A stretch of DNA of 64,000 nt, taken from the NCBI GenBank assembly GCA_029204225.1, contig CM055092.1, positions 73,322,857 through 73,386,856 of the forward strand, given 5' to 3'. Under the pieces are notes generated by a model. It searched no databases and was not told the DNA's origin. It saw only the letters and a program-made list of their open reading frames with translations. Every line of letters begins with the position of its first letter. Position 1 is the stretch's first letter. Made by a program: the position numbers and the translations under genes. Below are positions 51,701 through 60,100 of the stretch, piece by piece. This stretch comes from Diphasiastrum complanatum (taxonomy: Eukaryota > Streptophyta > Lycopodiopsida > Lycopodiales > Lycopodiaceae).

Positions 51701-54095
51701 TGGGACGACTTCACAGTCCAGTAGTATAACCTCTCTTCAGGCTAATGCTCTTCCTAATTTGCAGCACAGCATGATGTCTATGTTACAGCAAAGTGGAATG
51801 GGTACAGTCCAGGGAAATCCAGTAAATTCACTGCAGGTAAGTGGTCTTGGATCTTTGCAGCAAACTGGAATCAATTCTCTTTCGCAAACTGCTCCTAACA
51901 CTCTACAGCAGCAAGTATTAAAGCAACAACAAGAGCAACAACAGCAGCAGCTATTACAAGTGCAACAAAATCAGCCGCAGCTTGTTTTCAAAGATCAGGA
52001 CCAGATGAAGCAACTTCAGCACCAGCAGCATCGGCAATTGCAGCTGCAGCAACAGCAGCATTTGCTCCAGCAACAGCAGCATCTTCAGCAGCAGAAGCAA
52101 CAACAAACAGGTCAAATTCCTGCACAGATACATACGCAACAGGTACAGCAGCCACTTCAACAGCAGATTTCTGATGGTAATATTGATTTGAAGATGGATA
52201 TGAAGATGAAGCAAGCAACAGTAAAGCAGGCCCTGCTGCAGCAACAGCAGTTTAAAAATCGACACCTCTTTCCACAACAGATACAGCAGCAACAGCAACA
52301 ACAGCTGAAAGTTGGATCTCCTCAAAATGTGTCCTCACCACAAATTTTACAAGCTCCTTCACCACAGCTTTCTCAGCAGATGTCACCTCAGCCTGACCAA
52401 CAAAGCTTTACATCACCAGCGTTACAGATTCCGAAGGCTGGTACACCAATGCAAGCGGCAACTCCTCCATTCATGAGCCCTTCTCCTTCTATGCTTCCTG
52501 TCACTTCACCTCCAATTGAGGATGTTGATGCAAAGGTTACCACTGCAGCAATGTCCTTAATTGCCAATTCACAGAATATCCAAACATTCCAGTCAGCAAC
52601 TACTACTCCAAACAACGCAGCTATTGGTACCCCTGGCTTATCTGTTTCTCCACTACTAGACTTCTCTCCCAGTCCTACTTTAGGAATGGCTGCTCAAGAT
52701 GGAACACAGCTTCACACGCTTGGAACTTCTCTTGCAGAAAAGTCTGCTTCCAATGAGCCCCCACTTGATCGTATTTTGAAGATGGTATGCTGTAAATGCT
52801 GAGAAGTTTAGCTTGTGACGTTGTTTACTGATTTAGTAAATCAATTCTGACGATGTGAAGCTCATGATTTGCGCAGTATGAAATTTTGTATTGGTTTGTT
52901 AGTTCTTCGTTGATATTTGTGGTCATAAATTTTTGTAGTATTTGGCTCCTATCTCAGTTTTCTTTCTGGTTATCCTCCTGCTTCCTCTCATTAGAATCTC
53001 AGTGTTTCTTGATTAATATATATGTAGGAAATGCAAGATCTGATTGTGGTTGCCTTGCATTCAGGTTACTGACAAGTTCCCGCTTTTGGGATGAACATCT
53101 TGTTTTTAAATATTTTGGTTGTAGGATCTGGCTCTTATCATATTTTGTAGCTGCCTCGGTTTTCTTTCTGGCTATCTTCCTCCTCATTAGAATCTCAGAA
53201 TTTCTTGTGTGAAGTTGTGTTTGATGTAGTTCAAAGGCATGCCCCTCTTTTTTTAAAGTTCGGAATGTGTGCTGCTTGCCTCCTTTGACTAGTATATATG
53301 TAGGAAAGGCAAGAGTTGAATTGACCTGTGGTTGCAATTGGTTCTGTGTACTGATCAGGGATGAACCTCTTCCATTTTGAAACAATTTTCGTGCTAAATT
53401 GTTCGCTAGATGGTGATAGCTAGTTGAATATCTTACGCCTGAGGTTGAGCTATGTAATGCAGATTGACACCATGTCAACCAAAGCGCTAAGTTCTTCAGT
53501 CAGAGAAATAAATTCTGTCATAAGCTTGTCTGACAAGTTGGCAGCCTCAGCACCTGGTAATGGCTGCAGAGCTGCAGTTGGCGAGGATTTGGCAGCAGTT
53601 ACAAAATGTAGACTGCAAGCCCGGTCACTGATGTCTCAGGATGGCAGTTATCCCAGCAAAAGGCTCAAAAGGAGTTTAGATTCTATTGCCTTGAGTGTGA
53701 TATCGTCTGATGGAAGCGTTGTAAATAGCCTCTACGCAGCTGATGATCTTAGCTCCACGGACGTGGAGTCTACGGTGACTTCCAAAGTTAGACGGTTTGG
53801 AGTGGAGGTAAGGCCCCAAAGCCAAGTTCAGGTTGTTTAAATCTCAATTGGTATATCTGTGATTTGTAATATTTTGAAATGCCACTCATTTTTTTTTTGA
53901 ATCTAGCATAAGTTTCTGAGAAAGGGAAATCGCTACACAACATCAAATTGTGCGAAAATTTATCAAGTTCTTAACAGCTATTGTTTTTCCCCCTTTGTAG
54001 GCATCCCTGTACACTAAGAGGGGGGAAATTACCAAGCATTTCAAATCAAACTTGCTCCTATGTGCTATTCTATAAAAGTCATGACCAAAATGAAC

Positions 54096-54148
<53 letters not shown>

Positions 54149-57100
54149 CACTTAATTAATGTCATTTGACTGCCAAAAGGCATATAAGACGAAGTAATAC
54201 ATGTCAAGTGTGTATAACAAATAAGGGAATGTAAGAATGTCTCCAAATACCGAAAAACAGAAATACTGGAGTCTATAAGCTGACATGAAAATAAAACATT
54301 AACTCTATAAGGAATATGATGCCAGGACTATGCGCAACCAGAGATATACATTCACTCAGCTGAGACGGCTGAAAAAGCTGGGATATGGGTACTTGAGGGA
54401 ATCAGAGGAGCCGGTATGGTAAAAGGCTTGGATTCTGGTGCTGATTGGTATGGGGCCCTCACGGTACCTCTGGAGGCTCGAGTAGCAGGGAGGTGCTGTG
54501 CTGTACACTGTCGTCAGTCACGATGTCGATCTCTCATAGGAATAGGAGTATCCTCATCATCTGACTCTGAGTCCATCCAAGCTCTCCTCCTGGAGAAGAA
54601 AGCTGTAATCTAAGTCTGTGTATCTCGAGTATCTGAGTGATCATGGCACAAAGCTCTCCGCATCAGGGACATCTCATGTATTATAAGGGCCACACACAAA
54701 GGATTCTCATAGGAGATGAGAGAACGTAAAATAGTCGGTGAGTCTTTGAATAGGCAGTAATTCCGATCACGCATCTCAAAGTAAGCAGGGCATCTAAAAA
54801 TGAAATGCTCCTTAGTCTCAACCTTTCCCAATGAACATATCCGACGTAACCTATCATCACGTGGGTAACCCTGGAAGCGTCCTATCTCAACCTCAAGCTG
54901 AGGTGAAGATACCCTGAGCTGTCTCAGGTAGTGTGATAAACCATCATGTAGGTACTGCGGCTGGACTGAGAAACCTGATGCATCTAGCTCTAAGAAGTGA
55001 GTTTAGTAGAAGTTGGGTTTGACACCTAACCGTCCCTTTCAGGTACGTCGAAGATAAGCATGGCAGATGGATTGTCTGATATACTCATGAGTACTTGTCT
55101 GATATACTCTGATATACTAGGAGGATGGAGACGATGGTGCCCCAAACGAATCTAAAAGGTGGGCTGCCTGTGAGTACCAAGAAGAAAGGAACCCTTGACT
55201 ATGGAGCTGCATCAAAGAGGTGATTGCCATGAATGTGTATTTGTTAGGGGGAAATGACAAGGTTGTCTGGATATACCCAATAAGTCAAAAAAGGGCATCC
55301 ACTAGTAATGGAGAAATTGCAAACTTAGCCGTGATGATCTGATGTGGAACAAAGGGCTTAGCTTGTATCATCTGCAAAAGCATGGTGATTTGTAGCCATG
55401 ATATACTAGCCCAATCAGAGGAAGGCGGGCCTGTACACCAAGCCTCAATTGAATATAGTACTGTAGGAGTGACTATAATGTCAAAAAGTCGACACTTACT
55501 AGGAGCATCATCAATGTATCTTCTAAAGCAAAAATCCCTCCAACAGAACCAGGGAGGCATAGCACTTCCCTAGTTGAGCTGAAGCTGCGCATCTCATATT
55601 GAGAAGAGGGCCATTGAAAAGCCCCCCTAGATAGGTATAAGATGAAACCACCTTTAGAGGTTGACCGTCCAAGATAAAGTGCTTGAAATATTACCAAGAC
55701 TTCTTTTCAGCTGAAGAAATTGATGACCCATCTTCTTCAGTAGAGTCTATCGGCAAATTCTCATCCAAATCAACATCCAATGTTGAGAAAAACTTGTGTA
55801 TTGTGGCTTTGCTACGTTGAAGCCGAGTTGAAGATGATGGTTGTGCACTTAACCCAAGATGTTCTTGCAAAATAGATATTGTTGGTTTTTATGAATGGTT
55901 CATCATTGTTAACTCAAAATTAAATGCAAGCACATCCACATCTTGGAGATTTATATTATTGACTCTTGGTTGGTTTTTTGCTGAATGCTTCCGCTTGTCT
56001 TTTGGATGTAATTTCAACATTTCTAGCTCGTACCTTTCCAAGAAAGCATTTGTTAAGTGGTACGCATCCAGTGTACACGTACAATTTTCGCAAGGACCAT
56101 ATCAGGTCTAAAGATGGAGAATTTGGAAGCCCATGCAGAAATGATAATGGGAGTGTCAATAGGGATAAGTATAGAGTGATGGCATAGTCGGTCCAAGTGC
56201 GAAGATCCATTATTGAAGGAGTTGTAGAGCACGGAGTGAGCTTGTGTCATGCCCATGACTGGTCTCGGGTAGCATGTTCACGCTAGGGACCGGTAGACCA
56301 ACAACCCGTAAGTTAATCGTGACTATAAGGGAATTGGGGCCCTTATGTGTACATGATCATAATCAACGGTTGTAGGCCTAAAACACTTGATGGTGGATTG
56401 TATGGGTCTATCAGTGAGTCATTGGGGAACTAGATGACGTGTGGCCCAGATAGGCTGCAGAGGTGTCCAGTGAGGTGTCACAGTGCACTACTAGTGGTGC
56501 ATGGGCCTTGGAGGGTATAAGTATACCTATTGGGCTCTCACTAGTGTATGCTTCATTGCATGACTGGTGGCAGTATGCTGCTGGTGTGATGCCTCATTCC
56601 TCTCGGTGATTGATCCATAGCTTGGGGGCTAGATCTGTTCGATCTAGGTTTGGTTTGTCCACCATCCGATTCCCTTGTGTTGCTTGTGATTGGCATGCTT
56701 AGAAAAGGATCCTTGGATTGAGGACATTATATTGGTATAAGATACCAATATAAAGTCCACACCACAAGATACTAGTCTAAGCATGCCAATCAAAGCAACA
56801 ACACAAGGGAACGGGTGGTGGATAAACCAACCCAACCAATCCTAGATCGTACAGATCTAGCCCCCAAGCTATGGATCAATCAGAGTCATGGAAAGAGGAG
56901 TCACACCAGTAGCATGTAGCTACCAATCACAAAATCATGCACACACTAGTGAGAGCCCAGCAGGTATACTTATACCCTCCAAGGCCCATGCACCACTAGT
57001 AGTGCACTGTGACACCTCTGCAGCCTGTCTGGGCCACGTCATCCAGTTCCCTAATGACTCACTGATAGACCCATACCAACTCCACCACCATGTGTTTAGG

Positions 57101-60100
57101 CCTACAACCATTAATTATGACCATACACATAAGGGCCCCAGCTCTCTTATAGTCACAATTAACTTACGGGTTGTTGGTCTACCGGTCAGTAGAGACTCGA
57201 GCGTTCAAGTTTCAGAAAGTAGCAGATTTCCTACATGATATGTAGGAAATACTATGGATTGCACGTGAGAATGTCCAGTGTACCGGAATGGGGACCGACA
57301 TTATGCAAGTCTGAAAAGGTCACTGAGAGACTTATCCACTGAGGTGAATCGAATGATGTTGTGTGTGTATAGCATGACCAATGAACTCAATATTAAGCTG
57401 TAGAATCTCTCTATATAAACATGCCACCACACGTGAGCCTTTGCCACTCGCAGAACGTGTCATCTCCCTATGTGTTGAGTACCATTAAGAATTTGGGAGT
57501 TTTGGTAGACCTCTCTTATTTCTCTTACGTGTCTTGGTAAATAATAATATATCACCCTGTGCAATAAAATCAGCTAGGTCTCCAACTATGCTATGGCCTA
57601 CTCAGGCATTGCTTGAGCAACAATCTCTTTGGTCAAATTGGATCTTTCTACTCACGCTCATAGTGGCCCAAGCTTGCCAAAAACTTACATTTACCTTCCC
57701 TTTTAGGGTGGGTTTTTAAGCTGTGCAGCAGCTAGAGTTTTCCTAATTTTGCGACCTCAATGACTTGTTTTGATCCAAGATTCCTTGTATGCCCTACCCT
57801 TGAACAATGTTTGATAGAATCGCGGTTCGAACCGGCCTGGTTCGACCTGCTGTTGATGAATTTTTTTTTTTTTTAAATCAAGAGTAGGACCATTATCCAT
57901 ACATGTAGGTAATGGAGAAATGAATCTTCTCAAAACGGCCGATTCGAACCGGCCTGGTTCGAACTGCTGTTGATGAAATTTTTTTTTTTTAATCAAGAGT
58001 AGGACCATCATCCATACATGTAGGTAATGGAGAAATGAATCTTCTCAAAACCATCACTAATGTTCGTCACTGCATCGTCATCTAAAAATCAAGTACCGAA
58101 TTGTTGAAGTAACATGCTGACAAGTCACAGTTGTACGAGTTTATGTGCTTGTCTGAGGTCTGCCATTTAGATTCTAGATGCAATCTAAAACTGGAGGAAG
58201 GACTGAACCTGACATAAGACTTTAGCATGCCTTGACTGTTACGGCCCTAATGGGGGTTTGTACCATTGGGGGTTGTCTTAGACGTAGGGGCCAGGTCTAA
58301 TCCGGATAATAGTTGAGTAGGACCATGGGCTATGCCTGCATGCGATATAGGCATGTGTGTTGCATCCTAGTATGGGATAGGATGTACGTGCACTGTGTCT
58401 ATGCATGGTTCTTTGCTATTATGGGTTAGGGGTACCTACATGCAGTGGACATGCATAGGAGTTAGGCATGAGTTGATAGCACGCTTACATGTGGACTCAG
58501 TGCATGGGCAGACAAGGTGGGTGTTACTCTTTATATATACCCTTACCCGTGTCCATGGGGATATTGAGAGTCTGTGGGCGTTATGCTGTCGGATTGGTAA
58601 GCGCTTACTATCATTGTGATTTGCCAAACTCCCTAGTGCTCGGGGGCTAGATTGGACGGTCTAGGTTTGCTTGGGATGGTTTCGTCCACTGCACTCCCTT
58701 ATTGTGTTCTTGGTGCTCAATCCTATTTGGAGGTCTTGGGGACGTTTTATCGACCCTCTTGTATCTAGATTCTATGAGCTTAAGGTGCCCGGGGTAGTAT
58801 CTTGCCTGGGGCTTCTCATTAACACATGTCAACTTCGTATCTCATGAATTAATATTAGATCACCATTCACATGTGTCTTCATAACTCATTTACTTACCCT
58901 TGGCTCTCATCTATACTAACTATAAGAGACTGAAGCTCTAAAGGCTCACCGAGGACTTACCTGACATGTTACCGACTACCTATTGAATAGGATACAGTTT
59001 GCCATAGTCTAGAAATCAGATTCAATACCCATTGCCCAAGTTCCAAGTTCCAACCACATGGCATATTCGTTGTAAAAGCATGCTCAATAGAGTTTTCTCT
59101 AGTAACAACAATAACCTTCTAGTCTCTTTTTGTAACAACAAACCACTAGACTATTCAAACAATATGGGCATCTCTCTCACTGACAATCTTGATAAAAATT
59201 AGCTACATTGTTAAGTATAATTGGAACCGAATCAAAATCTACTAAAATCTAATCTCTAAGTCTCACCATCTAGTTTGCATTTTTAACCCTATGGAGTCCA
59301 CCCACAAAATTTTGGACCATAAACTTCATCTTGCATAGCATGGACCAAATGCTCAAACATTCCTACTCACGTTGTCACGCACATGAGTAGATGCAGGTCA
59401 CAAGCATGAACACATGTCTACATTAGCTTTCATGTGTTTCTACAAAGACCAACATACTAAGTTTCTATTACTTCTCTAGAAGTGAAGGGCACACTCAAAT
59501 CATAATGAAGGCTACTTTTATTAAATATTTTTTTAGTATAAAAGACCCTCGTCCTTTTGACTAAGGGATTTGAGAATCCAATTTTGCCTTAGATGACCAA
59601 CAAATCATGTAGAAACTCCAATTACACCTTGAAAACTTACTAAATCTATGAACTATTGTGGAATTAACTTCTTCCACTTTTACTTGCATTGAAACCACAT
59701 TCCAGCCCCTTAGCATTCTGGAAAATCCAAATAATTCACTAGTTTTTTCATGCAAGTTAAAAGCCAATTATAGGGCTTATTGGGCCGTGCACTATTTATT
59801 AAGAGTAAGGGACAATGAGTGAATTAGCCACTAAACAATAGATTCAATGAGGTGAGCTCTATGAATTTGCTACCAAATAGAGGGGGTGGTTGAGACATGA
59901 GATTAGGGCTTCAATATATGGTATTAAAAAAACCTAGAAAAAATGATGTTGGGCTCTTTTTTCGTGCATTTCTTGTTTGCTTGGATTGAAGCTCGCAGTG
60001 CGTCATTTCCTATGATTCCTATGTTGAAATATAATGCCTATTTTAACCCGAGTGGCTAGGCACTTACATGGTTTTATGTTATACATTTTTCATGGAGGCA

